From Zeus faber (taxonomy: Eukaryota; Chordata; Actinopteri; Zeiformes; Zeidae), in NCBI GenBank assembly GCA_960531495.1, contig OY482848.1, forward strand, positions 32,239,177-32,303,176: a stretch of 64,000 bases of DNA, in the 5' to 3' direction. A program made the position numbers and the translations under genes. Position 1 is the stretch's first letter. Each line of letters begins with the position of its first letter. The notes under the pieces were generated by a model, which ran no database searches, was not told the origin of the DNA, and saw nothing but the letters and a program-made list of their open reading frames with translations. Positions 1-11,248 of this stretch are shown here, piece after piece.

Positions 1-424
1 AACATTATAGATTAATATAATTATTGATTATTGATTGACATAGTATGAAAAGAAAATCTTTAGTAGGCCTTAACTGTATATGATAAATCCTACTTTGGTA
101 TCCAGGAAATTCATTTTTAAAATATGACAATATAAAAAACAAACAAAATGAACATTTTAAATTACATCAAAGACAAAGTTCTTTGTAGTGGGCCTCAGTC
201 GCTTAGCAAATAATGTACACTATTCAACATATCATTTATTAAATTTTTTTTTTTTTTTACAAATTACATTAATGATTCATTTTTACAACCCAATTTCCAG
301 AAACCTTAACGCAAATGGTTTAATTCAGGATGTAAGATGACCCTGGACCCCACTCGGGAGTAGGTTTGGGGGTATTGGGGCTGTTGGGTAAACACCTGTT
401 CATGAACAAAGGGCTAAGCTGATA
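1..424. other. AT-rich flank, no gene seen
   Basis: No open frame, RNA gene or recognisable repeat terminus is visible apart from a poly-T run near 245-258. The recognisable L2 sequence starts just after this stretch. Confidence 0.5.
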
Positions 425-1022
425 ATGCAACGCCCTCTTAAAAGGCTTGCCGGCCTGTGCGGTGAAGCCACTTCAGATGATACAGAATGCGGCGGCGCGA
501 CTGGTGTTCAACCAGCCAAAGAGGGCACATGTCACTCCGCTGCTCATCGAGCTCCACTGGTTACCTGTAGCCGCCCGCATCAAGTTCAAGTCTCTTATGC
601 TGGCCTACAGAGTGATTGCTGGGAATGCTCCCGCCTACTTAAATGCTCTTGTAAGAGCACATGTTGCCCCCCGGATGCTGCGCTCGTCAAATGAGCGTCG
701 CCTGGCTCTGCCGGCCATACAGCCACGGCAATCCAGGCTATTCTCATTTGTAGTTCCACGTTGGTGGAACGAGCTGCCAAAAATGACCAGAGCGGGGACC
801 TCCCTCTCTGTCTTTAAGAAGCACTTGAAGACCCAGCTCTTCAGTGAGTACCTCCTGTCCTAACCTACAATTACTTAGCACCACCTTGCAGTATTTATTG
901 TTACACCAATGTTGTTGTTACACTAATCTCTGTCGCAATGTAGCTTGAATGTTATTCTCCGTTGTAAGTCACTTTGGATAAAAGCGTCTGCTAAATGACT
1001 AAATGTAAATGTAAATGTAATG
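425..1022 (+). mobile_element. L2/CR1-type LINE 3' fragment, copy 1
   Basis: The frame 447-863 encodes the C-terminal part of a fish L2-like non-LTR reverse transcriptase, with blocks such as IQNAAARLVFN, LHWLPVAARI and VPRWWNELP. It is followed by a short 3' UTR ending in the characteristic GATAAAAGCGTCTGCTAAATG stretch and a tail of TAAATG repeats at about 998-1020. The 5' part of the element is missing, as is usual for truncated LINE insertions. Family assignment is from protein motifs and the tail. Confidence 0.85.
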
Positions 1023-2075
1023 TTGTGAGTAATGAGTTTTGGTCAGTTGTGTAAGGACCATGACTTTAACGTGCAAATTCCTTGTGTCCACTTAAACTGC
1101 TATGCGGATGATACTCAACTCTATCTGTCCTTCCCGCCCGACGACCCCACTGTCTCGACGTGGATCTCGGATTGTCTCGCTGACATATCCACATGGATGA
1201 AGGATTATCATCTTCAACTAAACCTGGCGAAGACGGAACTGCTGGTCTACCCGGCCAAACAAGGTATTTATAACAACATTGATATTAAAATCGACTCTCT
1301 ATCTCTTGTTCCTACCAAGGCTGAAGGAATCTAGGTGTCATTATTGATGATCAACTGACATTCTCGGACCATGTTGCCGCCGTCTCCCGGTCCTGCCGCT
1401 TCGCACTATTCAACATCCGAAAAGTCAGACCGTACCTGACCCAATATGCCACTCAACTGCTGGTACAAACCTTGGTGATGTCCCGTCTCGACTACTGCAA
1501 CGCTCTCTTAACAGGCTTGCCGGCCTGTGCGGTGAAGCCACTTCAGATGATACAGAATGCGGCTGCGCGACTGGTGTTCAACCAGCCAAAGAGGGCACAT
1601 GTCACTCCGCTGCTCATCGAGCTCCACTGGTTACCTGTAGCCGCCCGCATCAAGTTCAAGTCTCTTATGCTGGCCTACAGAGTGATTGCTGGGAATGCTC
1701 CCACCTACTTAAATGCTCTTGTAAAAGCACGTTTACCCCCGGATGCTGCGCTCATCAAATTAGCATCGCCTGGCTCTGCCGGCCGTACAACCACGGCAAT
1801 CCAGGTTATTCTCATTTTTAGTTCCACATTGGTGGAACGAGCTGCCAAAAATGACCCAAGCAGGGACCGCCCTCTCTGTCTTTAAGAAGCACTTGAAGAC
1901 CCAGCTCTTCAGTACCTCCTCTCCTAACTTACAATTACTTAGCACTACCTAGCAGTATTTATTGTTACACAAATGTCTCTGTCGCAATGTAGCTTGAATG
2001 TTATTCTCCCTTGTAAGTCGCTTTGGATAAAAGCGTCTGCGAAATGACTAAATGTAAATGACTAAACTGGACCCT
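1023..2075 (+). mobile_element. L2/CR1-type LINE 3' fragment, copy 2
   Basis: A second, longer 3' fragment of the same family directly follows copy 1. It starts in the reverse transcriptase palm with a YADDTQLYLS motif (1032-1334), changes frame near 1334, and continues in 1472-1885 with the same C-terminal blocks as copy 1. It ends in a TAAATG-type tail at about 2040-2065. Stops and frameshifts make it a relic. The head-to-tail layout suggests insertion of one L2 copy into the tail of another, or a local duplication. Confidence 0.85.
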
Positions 2076-2111
2076 GTGTATTGCTGCCTGCAGCTATATT
2101 TATTATTATTA

Positions 2112-2480
2112 TTATTCTCTTATGGCAACAGGGTAAATAATAAGTGGAGCTTCATTCCTCCCTGATTTATTGGTACACGGACTAAAGAATGGGTGAATGG
2201 TGTCACGAAAACCATCTGTGAACGTGAAGATGAGCGCCTTTGTGGCAACATCGTAGAACGACACCTGTCCTTTGTCGCAGTCAACAAAGACTCCGATCCG
2301 CGAGGGCCTGAAGCCGAGGGTCAGGGCGGTGGAGGGATCCGTGCGGAAGGCGTAGTCCGTCTGATCTCGCAGGCTAAGGAACCAGTAACCGTGAGCAGGG
2401 CTCACCGTGATCTTTCCCTTCCGGTTGATGGAGCGACTGACTATGCCAAGGTCCCAATCCGTCTTTCCCCCGACTTCCAC
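2112..2480 (-). CDS. TRIM exon 10: SPRY segment and stop
   Basis: Encodes VEVGGKTDWDLGIVSRSINR, a GYWFLSLRD block, RIGVFVDCDKGQVSFYDV and a C-terminus ending PVAIRE. The stop is TAA at 2112-2114. An AATAAA hexamer lies about a dozen bases past the stop (2098-2103), and the opposite-strand L2 tail begins about 40 bases on, so the native 3' UTR is either very short or was displaced by L2. Confidence 0.93.
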   Translation of the reverse strand: MEVGGKTDWDLGIVSRSINRKGKITVSPAHGYWFLSLRDQTDYAFRTDPSTALTLGFRPSRIGVFVDCDKGQVSFYDVATKALIFTFTDGFRDTIHPFFSPCTNKSGRNEAPLIIYPVAIRE

Positions 2481-5400
2481 CTGGATGAGGAGAGAGAAGG
2501 AAAGATGGTTGCTTAGCTTTTATATTCTTAGGGAGTATGCACACACTTCAGTGTATCATTCAACATCTGCGCTAAATAGACTTAACTGTAAGCGTGTTTA
2601 CAGTACATATCGTATATGCAAATATTGTATGACTACTCAATAATTGTAGTGAAGTTATTGGAAAAACAACTTTCTTTCAAACAAAATTCCAAGATAATTC
2701 ATTCACAATTCACACACGACATCAATAGCAGTCACTAGTGCTGTACAAACACGAAAGAGACAAAAAAAGTCTCCTCCTCTCCTCCCTTTTTTTTTCTCCG
2801 CCAAGATTGGGCATGGGATCCAATCCATCAGGGATTGGACCGCATTTCCGCGTTCATACTGCGTTGAGATTTTAGATTCCTAACATGGATGGAAGAATCG
2901 TGTACCAGCCATCAAGCTTCAACGTCCGCCCCATTGGACTGCATTTAGTGAGAAGCAGCAGCAGAGGGCTACGTTTCTGCCTTTGATAAACGGTGAGGCT
3001 ATATCTAAGTGATTAATGATAATATACAGGTATATACACAGACCCAACAGCATGCACATCCCGCTTAGGAACAAACAATCTTTGTCATCTGGCACACCCG
3101 AAACTATACACAAAAAAGTCGATGACCTACATGAAGTTTCATGCATCCCATGGCGGTTTTTCATCGGCTCTTTTGTAGGAATTTGAGAAAAGTTTGGTTA
3201 ATGAGATGCAGCATAGATCCTTTTCTGATTTTTCCGATAGATGGGAGAAGCTACTCCATTTTTGTATGTTAAAAATGTACTTTTCACTCTCGGCTTAAAG
3301 GTGCAGTGTAGAATTTATGGAACAGACTTGGCAGAAATATCATATTCGATATTGCGATCTACACCTCACCTCTAGATGCCACTAAATTCTACACACTGCA
3401 CCTTTTAATACAATTTCCAATAATCCTCTAAGTAATGTAATGCAATTCATCTTACAAATTAAAAAATAAATACAATATATGGATACAGTGGTACCTCGAC
3501 TTACGACTGTAATTCGTTCTATAAGAACGTTCGTATGTTAAAACAGTCGTATGTCGAAGCAATTTCTCCCATGTCCACGCTCATATTTTTCTATGATTTC
3601 CTTCTTAGTTTCAATGGGAATCATTGCCTTTTTCTTTTTCCCATCATCCTTCTACTTAGGACTCATCATGAAGGGTGAAAATAAACAAAATACACAGCAC
3701 AAACACAGTAAATATGAAAAAAATATCGATAAGCCAAGAACGACGTGCTCACACCATGTAGGTCGCCCGCTGTGACTGACTGCTGACTGACCGCCGACAT
3801 GCCAACTGAAAATTTCCATGCTCGTATCTTGGAGCAGTTGGTCGCAAGTCAATACAAATTTTCGCGACAATTATTACTTGTATCTTGGATTAGTCGTAAG
3901 TAGATGCAGTCGTAAGTCAAGGTACCACTGTATTTGGTTTATACATATATTGGTGTTTGACCTGTTTACATGTTGGGATGCCACCTATAAAGAGAAAATG
4001 ATTACTTACTACTACTAATTACATTACTACTTGATTGAAAAAACTGAAAAACAGGCAGAAATTCTATCTTGTTCTTCCATCTAGTGGTTAAAACTTTTCT
4101 GCATGGCACACTTGTCTTCACCCAGATCGATGATGTCAGAATGCCTCAAAAGAGGCACTCTGATATCATCGTGTGTCTATCTAAGGCAGAGACACACTCA
4201 CTCCCTATCCGTCATTTTGCAATCTCTCAGCAAGTTGCATTTTTGGGTTTCTTTATGTTATGTGTTGTGGGAGTAAAGACGACTCTTTAAAGGACAGCCT
4301 GCCAGTTATTGGGACAGTAATTCACAGGGCTCCCACCTACCTCCCAATAGTGTCGCCCAGAGCTGAAGCTTTGACGTGCCAGGACGCACACAACCCGATT
4401 GAAGCGTTCGGGGGTCTCTTCCACCTGCTGGTGACGGTCCCCACAGCACACCTGCTTGCCATCGACTGAGATGATGAGACGTGGGTGGGCTGTGTTGGGA
4501 TCCAATGTGATGTCCTCTGATGGAGATAGAGTGATAGTGACAGTTGGATCGCTCTGAGTGCAGGGACATAGTCTGTATCAGCCTTGGCTGCATGCAAGGC
4601 TCAATTGTCAAGAAATGATATACCTGCATACTCTTGCACCCTCTTTAACTCTGCGGAGAAAAAATAGTGGTTAGTTGCTTGGTTTAGTTGTTTCCACACA
4701 TTGTTATCCACAGTAAAGTATGTGGAGTAAAGTATGACAGACAGAAATATTTGCAAATCAGCATCTTACCTGGGTTGGACCTGTATACGGTTTTCTCCAC
4801 AGGAGATCGCTGACCTATTGGCAAAGACAAAAATATATTTTACTGTTCTACGAAATCATACGTGGTTATCTATCTTGATGGTGTTCGCCATTTCCCACTG
4901 GTGGAGAACTCTAACCAAGAGGTTGAAAAGACCTCTATAGGTCTAGGCTAATTTTGCTAAATTTGGTTCAAAAGTGAAAGTTTAGTAGACATCCACTGCT
5001 AGACGGCCATGGTTGACTCCGCATATTTTCAATGACTACAGTATATCTCACTGTCTCACGAACATTTTTGGTAGTTAGTGCAATGATAGATGATATTTTT
5101 GCAATTTTGAGGCGAAAGTGGTCTACATGATTGATTTCATTTGAGGGTAAATGAATCCTCATATTAACCAGACTATTTCAAGCTGAATTTGACGAAGCTA
5201 TGCTGCTACAGGCCACAGTATTAGTACAATAAAATGTTTTTTCTAATGGTAATGAGACATGCCAGCATGGATCAACAAACTTCACATCACTTTTTGACCA
5301 GGGCTCGACATTTCAAACTTTTGGTGCATAATCTGTTAAATTGTCCAAAAAATGCAGGGCAGTGACTGTGTAATCAGTCTAACTGCAGTTCAGAGAAAGG

Positions 5401-7048
5401 CCTTGAAGTTCTATCACCTAGGTTGTACCCGAGTTCTGAACAGTGACTTACAGATCTGCGGCAGTCTCCGCAGATCCTCCTCGAATCGTTCCATCATCTG
5501 AGTTACAGTCCAGAGCACCGCCCCTGAAGTCCGCTCCGACGTCAGCCGTGCTTCAGACCAGTCCTTGGCCAGAGGAGCACTGGAAATGACTGGATAAGTC
5601 TGCGGCGGGAGGGAACAGAGTTGGAAAAGAGCAGGTTTATCTAAGAATCAGGGGTGGGGGGCATCCTCACGAGAAAAGCAGAGGCGGAAGAATCCACATA
5701 ACTTGCTTCCTATGGTTTTAAATGGTTCTAGAAAGTCTCTTGTAAACTATTTAATGAAGAAATACTACCTTTTGAGTACCGATGAATGTTGCAAACGAGA
5801 AAAATTAATAAGACAAAATGATATTGCCGTGGTGGCAGTGAAAACATATCGAGCTGTCCTTCTGCTATGGCCCATCCCTACTTTGAGAAATAGTATGTAG
5901 TCATTGGTCTGAGCTAGCTGGCTCAGCGTTGTGGTCCTTTTCTTCAGCTCAGCGATTTCCGTCTCAAGCTCTGCAACCAGACCCTGGGCTCTGTGCTCTG
6001 CGGACCGACGGGCCATCTCTATCACCTGGTGACAGGGAGAATTCAGCTGCCTCAACCATTTTAACGATCACTCATTAAACAATGTGTTGAGATGATAGAT
6101 TACCCCTTAGAATCCGAAACATCTGGCTGCTGTGGTTAATATTTAAAGGACAATTTTTTCCAACCCAGCAAGTTGGCTACAGTATGCTGTCGGTAGAATG
6201 CGGTGCAACTTCATGTTTCTGGAATAGGCAGAATTTGCGTGGAAGCAGTAATGCAATAAAATATAATGGTTTTACGAAATAAATCTTAATTCTATTGTGT
6301 TTGATTTTGTAATAAATTAATTTTTGAGCACTCATGTGATATGGCACGTGACGTTAGATGCGAGTTTTGAGTTATGTGAGGGACGCAACAAAAGGCTTTC
6401 ACTTCTACACTAAGTAAGGACAGGTTATTTAATATATACAGTATATTTCACAAGCCTACTGTAACAACAGGCAACACTGTTGCTGAGCGTTTTCTAACGG
6501 TGTTCGCGCTTTAAGGTGGATATGAGGGAGTGTGCATATTTCATAGTTTTCAATTTAACAAAATAAGTTCATGTGTACATTAAATGTATTAAAAAGGGTT
6601 AATGAAAAATGAAAGCTTAACATTATAATATAAACAAGTTGATAATTAACTTTTAACAGACTTTAACTTCAGGGTTGCCAGTGCACTTCAGCTGTGTGCG
6701 CTCATATGTAAGACAAATACCCTACATAAGCCGTGTGTGATATAGTACAACGTTGTCAGAAACAGATTTTATGTGCTGTGTTGTTTGGCTTTATATCAAG
6801 CTAAGCACTATTGTCTTCTGTTACTGTATGTTTATGCGTACACGCTGCTCAATAGCTGGACTGTGTACTGACGTCAGTTAAAAAATATTTGCCCTCCCCC
6901 CCAGCAAAAGTGTCACACACCCCCAATGGTTTCTAGTCTCTTATAATAGTGTAGAAGTAGCCAAAAGATTATTATTATTATTATAAGATTCAGGTTTTTT
7001 AACCTTTTGAATACTTTAAGTCAATATATCATTCACTATATACTGATA

Positions 7049-7097
<49 letters not shown>

Positions 7098-10000
7098 AAA
7101 TAACTGGTAACATATTAATTTCTGCAGTTATTTTAGTCAGGTATGTGCCTTAATACAAATGAACTGTTGACATACTCTGTAATCTCTGAAAACTAGATAT
7201 TGTACCTTTTATCTTCTACCAACTTACCTCCAAGACTTCTGCTTGGCAACGTTCCACACTGGAGACCAACATGGAAAAGGCTTGAACGCTGCCCTCTGTC
7301 TCTGATGCTGCGCAAGCCTGCCAACCATTTCACAAAGGAATCCTTTTAGCACAGCTTATTATTCCCGGAAGGCCAGGCACGTTATTTTTATTGTGCATTT
7401 AATACACAACAGCAATTTTAAGTGCTTTACATAACATTTGAAACTCATTATATACATACAAAGAAGGAGAATAAAAGCATGAAAATTAAAAGAAAAGCAA
7501 CAAATGGAAGACATAATAAAATCTGATTAAAGGACAAAGTGCATTTTAAACCAGGCTGACTATTCGCTGAAAGGCAGTCGCAAGTACAGGTACTCCTCAC
7601 TTAACGACGAGTTCCGTTCCTACAACCGGGTCAAATTGGTCGATAAGCGAGGACCTATGTTATTTCACGATTGCGATGGCGATTGCGAACGCTAGTGTAG
7701 TGAATACTGGCAGACTGCGGGAACGAGACTGGAACTGAGGATGGTGATGAGATGAGATGTATACAGTGTATCTAGCATATATAGTATATATAGTGTATAA
7801 GGTATGAACTGTATAGTATATAGTGTATATAGTGTATATAGTATATATAGTATATATAGTGTATATAGTGTATAAAGGGTGATGCGCGATGAGACGCTTG
7901 ACGATGAGACGCCGTGCATGCTCAGTTAGGTCGTTAAACAGGTAGGTCGTTAAGTGAGGAGTACCTGTATAAATGTTTTGAGTCTGGATTTAAAAGTAGA
8001 AATCATTGGGGGAAGTTTGAGATCTGTCTAGCATCAATGTCACAGAATAATAACTAAATGCTGCCTCTCTTCTTCTTGTGTTTGTGCATACCCTAAGTAC
8101 AGTTTGCCTAAGTCCCAAATGACCAAAAAGGGCTGTATGGTTCATATTGTAAGAGCAAAGAGGTGTATTTTAGTCCTAAGCAATCTCTTAAAATCTAGAC
8201 CTGAGATGTGTATGTGTTCAGCTTTCTTGGTTTGTGTGAGAATTCAGCAGCAGTGTTCTGAACGAGCTGCAGTTTACTAAGAGCTGTTCTGAAGACACAT
8301 GACAGAAGATCATTGCAGTAGTCTATCCTACTAGAAATGAAGGCATAGATATTTATGTCTCTGTCTTGTCACAAATCCTCAAATTCTTGTTTTAGGTTTT
8401 TGGTAATAGGCGGATTTTGAAATTTTTTTAATCTGGCTGTAAAAAGTCTATAATATTTGCATTTTTGCGTGCAGAGGAAGAAGGTGAGCAGTGCCTAAGC
8501 TCGCCATGAGGCTGCAGACGTCCCTGACCACCTCTGAATGTTTTGGTGATTGGATCCTAAAAGCGTTTTTCGTCCCAGGCCTTATTGAAAACTTTGGTTC
8601 CCATTATTTATAAATGTTCATAGCACAACCTCGCTGAACGCTTTACTATTGAGAAACTTACCTGCTGTGGCTTCTCACACTTATGTGCAGTCCAGCTGGG
8701 CAAATGTTTAGATACTAAAAAAAAATACGTTACATCTCCTCTTCAAAAATGGGAAGCTCTCACCATAGCCAATAATGGTTGCAAACCATGTATTTTATCT
8801 TGTTTTTTTGTGGGGTTTTATCGACTCTTTTGCAGCTTTGGCAAATCAGCTCTTTTCTATACTATAGTGCAGACTACATCTTCGCTAACATGAGAGACCA
8901 GAAACAAGAAGTTGTCTCGCTTCCTACTGGCAACCTACTGCAACATTTTTTAAGGCTTGATCGTTTGCCGCATTGGAATGCATTTAAGCACATTGAGGAG
9001 CTGCAGCAGAGTGGTAAGTTTCTCAACAGTGCAGCATTCAGCGAGGGTGTGCTGTGATCAGTTACAAATGATGGCAACCAACATTTTAAAGGAAAACTCA
9101 AGCCTTTTTAACCCAAACATCTGATCATCGGGATTGTGGCACCAGAATCTTTTCAATTGCTACAGGATTGAGAAAATAGCTTAAGAGCACTGCCGTTCAT
9201 CAAGCTACAATATGTTGTACTGAAAATACAAAGTTGTCCTTTAATAAATCCTGCGTTGAAAAATGGCAAACTTATCCTTTAACACCGGCATTTATAGCTG
9301 TCTGGTAGGGATCTAATGACCTGAGGTAGATTTTAATGCCAGATCTGAACGGAGTCATAGACCATGTTGTAGACGAGACAATTGTAGACAAAGAAAAGCA
9401 CAGTAATACCTGGATGTCCTGCAGCGTTTGTTGGATCTCCTCCACTTTTTGCTGCCTCTCCTTGATGAGGTCTCTTAACTCCACCTCTTTAATACCAATC
9501 TGGGACTGCAACAGGGGGAACCATTAATAGCCAGGTGCTGTGCAGCTGTGTGCACAACGACTGTGTGCAGCCGGGTCTGCACACAGTCGTTGGGATCGGT
9601 ACATTGGCAGACTTGCGAACCCCTCCAGCAGCAAACGTACCTTCTTGATCTGCCACTCTCTTTTTGCAGGGATGGTGCTGTGGCCCTGGTGCTCGGCTGT
9701 CTCCAGACAGGAAGCACAGACACAAGTCTGGTCATTGCGACAGAAGAACTCCAGGCCCCTTAGGTGGTTCGGGCACAGAGGCACGTTAGGGGTCGAATCA
9801 GCTGGGCCGCTCAGAGTGTACCTTGAGAAGACACAGTTGTGTTTTTAATTCTTCTTGCTTTTTTTCTTGAGAAAGAGCCTGAAACAAAACAACGTCGGGT
9901 CAGGTGCTGATAAGTCATGCTGAGAAGAGAGGAGTAACATGAACATATGAGTGTAATTGATTGTTGACGCCATGTCAGTCATGCCTTCCTGCATGCTTCT

Positions 10001-11248
10001 AAAACCATGTATTTTGATTGTACCAAAGAACAAGATTCAGATGGGATAAAAATTATGAATGCTACTACACTCATGGAAATCTTTGTATGTATACTGGGTC
10101 ATGCAATATTCAATATTTTGTGCATTAAAAAAACTTGAGGGATCGTCAATGAACTGAAGACACTTTTGTCTAGTCTCTGCATAATGCTTTCTGCAAAGAC
10201 AGTCGAGAAACATAAAAATGAGATCTTATGCAGCTACATTTTGAGATATTTTGAAGAATCACCATTTATCCATCTGCCGGTTGCAGTGATTATAAGCTGC
10301 GTGTGAAATTCACTGCTTTGGTGCTGCAGGGTTGCCAGTACAGTCAGTGGAGTTGTTGATGATAACATTCTGGAGTGTTGCAGTATGTGCCTGGCAGCAC
10401 CCAACTCACTTGAAGCAGCACATTACAGTCTGTTGCGCTATTTACACAACTAAGATTGTTTACACAGCCGCATTGTTTAAATAACTCAGCTTTTCAGATG
10501 CTGGAAATTGTTTTTCCCAAATTCCACAGGAGCTAGGCTAGTTAATCCTCTGTACTGGACACACAGGGATAAAACTGGTATTGAACTTCTCGCATAAATC
10601 TGATTATGATTGACATGAAGCTAAAATCCCTTTAGCATCCCTTTAAGATTTCCTTCAGTGCCACCAATTTTTATCATGTTTATCTGTATACAAGCATCCA
10701 CTTTCATGCCCCCTGCATTCACTTCCTCTCCTTGTTTACCTGCGTGGGGGGGAGTAGGGCAGAGGGTGGTCCAGGTGTGTGTGGGACAGGTGGCTGTCAT
10801 CGCGATGTTCCAGGCTCCGGGCCCCCTGCAGCCGCATCTTCATCTCGGCCAGAACGCTCCCTGGCATCTCCCCTGGCCGCGAGCAGCGATGGGGGTGCAC
10901 ATTGGACCGGTGGACGCTGTCCTCTCCCGCGCTGTCCTCGCCCACCGCCGTGCTCCTGCGACGAGGGCTCCCCGCATCTGCATCTACCCCGCCACCAGGC
11001 TCCGCCATGAGCTTGAACTGCTCCGTGATCTCCTTCAGGGTGCGGTTGATGTGCAGCTCGGGCCGCCTGCGAAAGGACTCCTTGCATAAGGGGCACAGGC
11101 ACGACTTGGAGCTGCCATCCCAGTAGGATGAGATGCAGGCTAGGCAGAAGCTATGGCCACAGGGCGTGGACACCGGGTTGGTGAAGACATCCAGGCAGAT
11201 GGAGCAGGTGAACTGATCTTCGGTGAGGAACGCAGTCGCCACAGCCAT
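2112..11248 (-). CDS. TRIM-family E3 ubiquitin ligase (RING, B-box, coiled coil, PRY-SPRY), ten coding exons
   Basis: A complete spliced gene on the minus strand. Coding exons in order of translation: 11248-10740, 9821-9641, 9505-9410, 7317-7228, 6025-5882, 5599-5452, 4814-4770, 4650-4624, 4516-4341 and 2480-2112. All borders are GT/AG, the phases match at every junction, and the total is 1785 nt (594 aa plus stop). The RING (C3HC4) begins near residue 16, followed by a B-box-2 with CPNH and HQGH motifs, a coiled coil of about 110 residues, and a C-terminal B30.2 (PRY then SPRY). Family knowledge: such proteins transfer ubiquitin through the RING, dimerise through the coiled coil and bind targets through B30.2; many fish members act in antiviral signalling. 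The set resembles the TRIM25/TRIM47-like class, but I cannot fix orthology. The start ATG (11246-11248) gives MAVATAFLTEDQF just before the first RING cysteine. Confidence 0.92.
3299..3414. mobile_element. 116-bp MITE flanked by TTAA
   Basis: A short element with inverted termini (left AGGTGCAGTGTAGAATTTA, right end its near-complement with a 2-bp difference) flanked by TTAA at 3295-3298 and 3415-3418. The TTAA duplication suggests piggyBac-type mobilisation. It carries no coding sequence. Confidence 0.7.
3486..3930. mobile_element. 445-bp Tigger/mariner-like MITE
   Basis: The termini CAGTGGTACCTCGACTTACG and its complement at 3907-3930 match over 24 bp with one mismatch. They are flanked by TA at 3484-3485 and 3931-3932, the Tc1/mariner superfamily target duplication. 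The interior is non-coding. Confidence 0.8.
4341..4516 (-). CDS. TRIM exon 9: PRY segment of B30.2
   Basis: 176 nt encoding DITLDPNTAHPRLIISVDGK through SFSSGRHYWE. The LDPNTAHP and GRHYWEV landmarks are diagnostic of PRY-SPRY. The acceptor is CTCCATCAG|AG and the donor GGGAG|GTAGGT; it ends in phase 0. Confidence 0.93.
4624..4650 (-). CDS. TRIM exon 8: 27-nt micro-exon
   Basis: Encodes (E)LKRVQEYA(E), the conserved lead-in to the PRY domain. The acceptor is TTTCTCCGCAG|AG and the donor GCAG|GTATAT. Phase 1 at both ends. Confidence 0.85.
4770..4814 (-). CDS. TRIM exon 7: 45-nt micro-exon
   Basis: Found by splice logic. Joining exon 6 directly to exon 8 or 9 creates a TAG. This 45-nt segment has a good acceptor (GTCTTTGCCAATAG) and a perfect donor (CCCAG|GTAAGA), and restores the frame as C-QRSPVEKTVYRSNP-E. 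It lengthens the linker before PRY by 15 residues. Transcript support is still needed. Confidence 0.78.
5452..5599 (-). CDS. TRIM exon 6: post-coiled-coil linker
   Basis: 148 nt, TYPVISSAPLAKDWSEARL through FEEDLRRLPQI, ending in phase 1. The acceptor is CCGCCGCAG|ACT and the donor ATCT|GTAAGT. The KDWS and amphipathic helix pattern is usual just before the B30.2 domain in TRIM25-like proteins. Confidence 0.88.
5882..6025 (-). CDS. TRIM exon 5: coiled coil, 144 nt
   Basis: 48 codons, VIEMARRSAEHRAQGL through TNDYILFLK. The acceptor is CTGTCACCAG|GTG and the donor CTCAAA|GTAGGG, weaker than the others because the last exonic base is A. Phase 0 at both ends. Confidence 0.88.
7051..7095. repeat. 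(TA)n microsatellite
   Basis: About 22 uninterrupted TA units in the intron between TRIM exons 4 and 5. Confidence 0.95.
7228..7317 (-). CDS. TRIM exon 4: coiled coil, 90 nt
   Basis: 30 codons, phase 0 at both ends, beginning ACAASETEGSVQAF and ending ERCQAEVLE. The acceptor is GGTTGGCAG|GCT and the donor GGAG|GTAAGT. Together with the next exon it makes 234 nt, the usual length of a single TRIM coiled-coil exon, so an intron of about 1.2 kb splits that exon here. Confidence 0.85.
7380..8400. repeat. Old interspersed repeat interrupted by a MITE
   Basis: The flanks around the MITE (about 7380-7585 and 7970-8400) carry phrases recurrent in fish LINE relics, such as a TAAGTGCTTTACATAAC block and a TTGCAGTAGTCTATCCTACT block similar to one near 15400. 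No frame is open. Assignment to a family is tentative. Confidence 0.4.
7587..7967. mobile_element. 381-bp Tigger-like MITE with internal minisatellite
   Basis: Perfect 22-bp inverted termini beginning CAGGTACTCCTCACTTAACG, flanked by TA on both sides. The interior holds a TATAGTGTATATAGTATA-type minisatellite (about 7765-7875). A sister copy lies at 56522-56929. Confidence 0.85.
9410..9505 (-). CDS. TRIM exon 3: coiled coil, 96 nt
   Basis: Exactly 96 nt, the classic length of the first coiled-coil exon in TRIM genes. It encodes a charged helix beginning SQIGIKEVELRDLIKERQ. The acceptor is CCTGTTGCAG|TCC and the donor CAG|GTATTA. Phase 0 at both ends. Confidence 0.92.
9555..9592. repeat. Perfect 16-bp inverted repeat in a 135-nt TRIM intron
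   Basis: Arms CAACGACTGTGTGCAG (9555-9570) and its exact complement (9577-9592) are separated by CCGGGT. The hairpin sits in the short intron between the B-box exon and the 96-nt exon. Confidence 0.85.
9641..9821 (-). CDS. TRIM exon 2: B-box zinc finger
   Basis: 181 nt. The acceptor is CTTCTCAAG|GTACAC at 9821 and the donor AAG|GTACG at 9641. The first base completes the split codon of exon 1. The B-box-2 signature is seen as CPNHLRGLEFFC, CVCASC and EHQGHSTIPA. It ends in phase 0 with WQIKK, leading into the coiled coil. Confidence 0.93.
9822..10739 (-). other. TRIM intron 1
   Basis: Non-coding. A 19-codon coiled-coil-like segment preceded by TTTTGTTTCAG (about 9830-9890) looks exon-like, but it leads to a stop before the B-box and is not needed for a continuous frame. 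Confidence 0.7.
10740..11248 (-). CDS. TRIM exon 1: start codon and RING finger
   Basis: Encodes about 170 residues. The RING runs from FTCSICLDVF through PCGHSFC to CPLCKESF, with all zinc ligands present. The rest is a low-complexity linker rich in S, R, G and H. The donor is CGCAG|GTAAAC at 10740/10739, leaving phase 2. Most minus-strand TRIM evidence upstream is missing: the next 400 bases hold only presumptive 5' UTR or promoter. Confidence 0.93.

Larger units (their letters stand above)
2481..4340 (-). other. TRIM intron between exons 9 and 10
   Basis: Non-coding, carrying the two MITEs listed separately. No other structure is recognised. Confidence 0.75.

Noticed and set aside
9830-9895. 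An extra TRIM exon encoding a charged helix
   Set aside because: It has an acceptor and a coiled-coil look, but lies before the B-box and runs into a stop; the exon 1 to exon 2 join already has matching phases.
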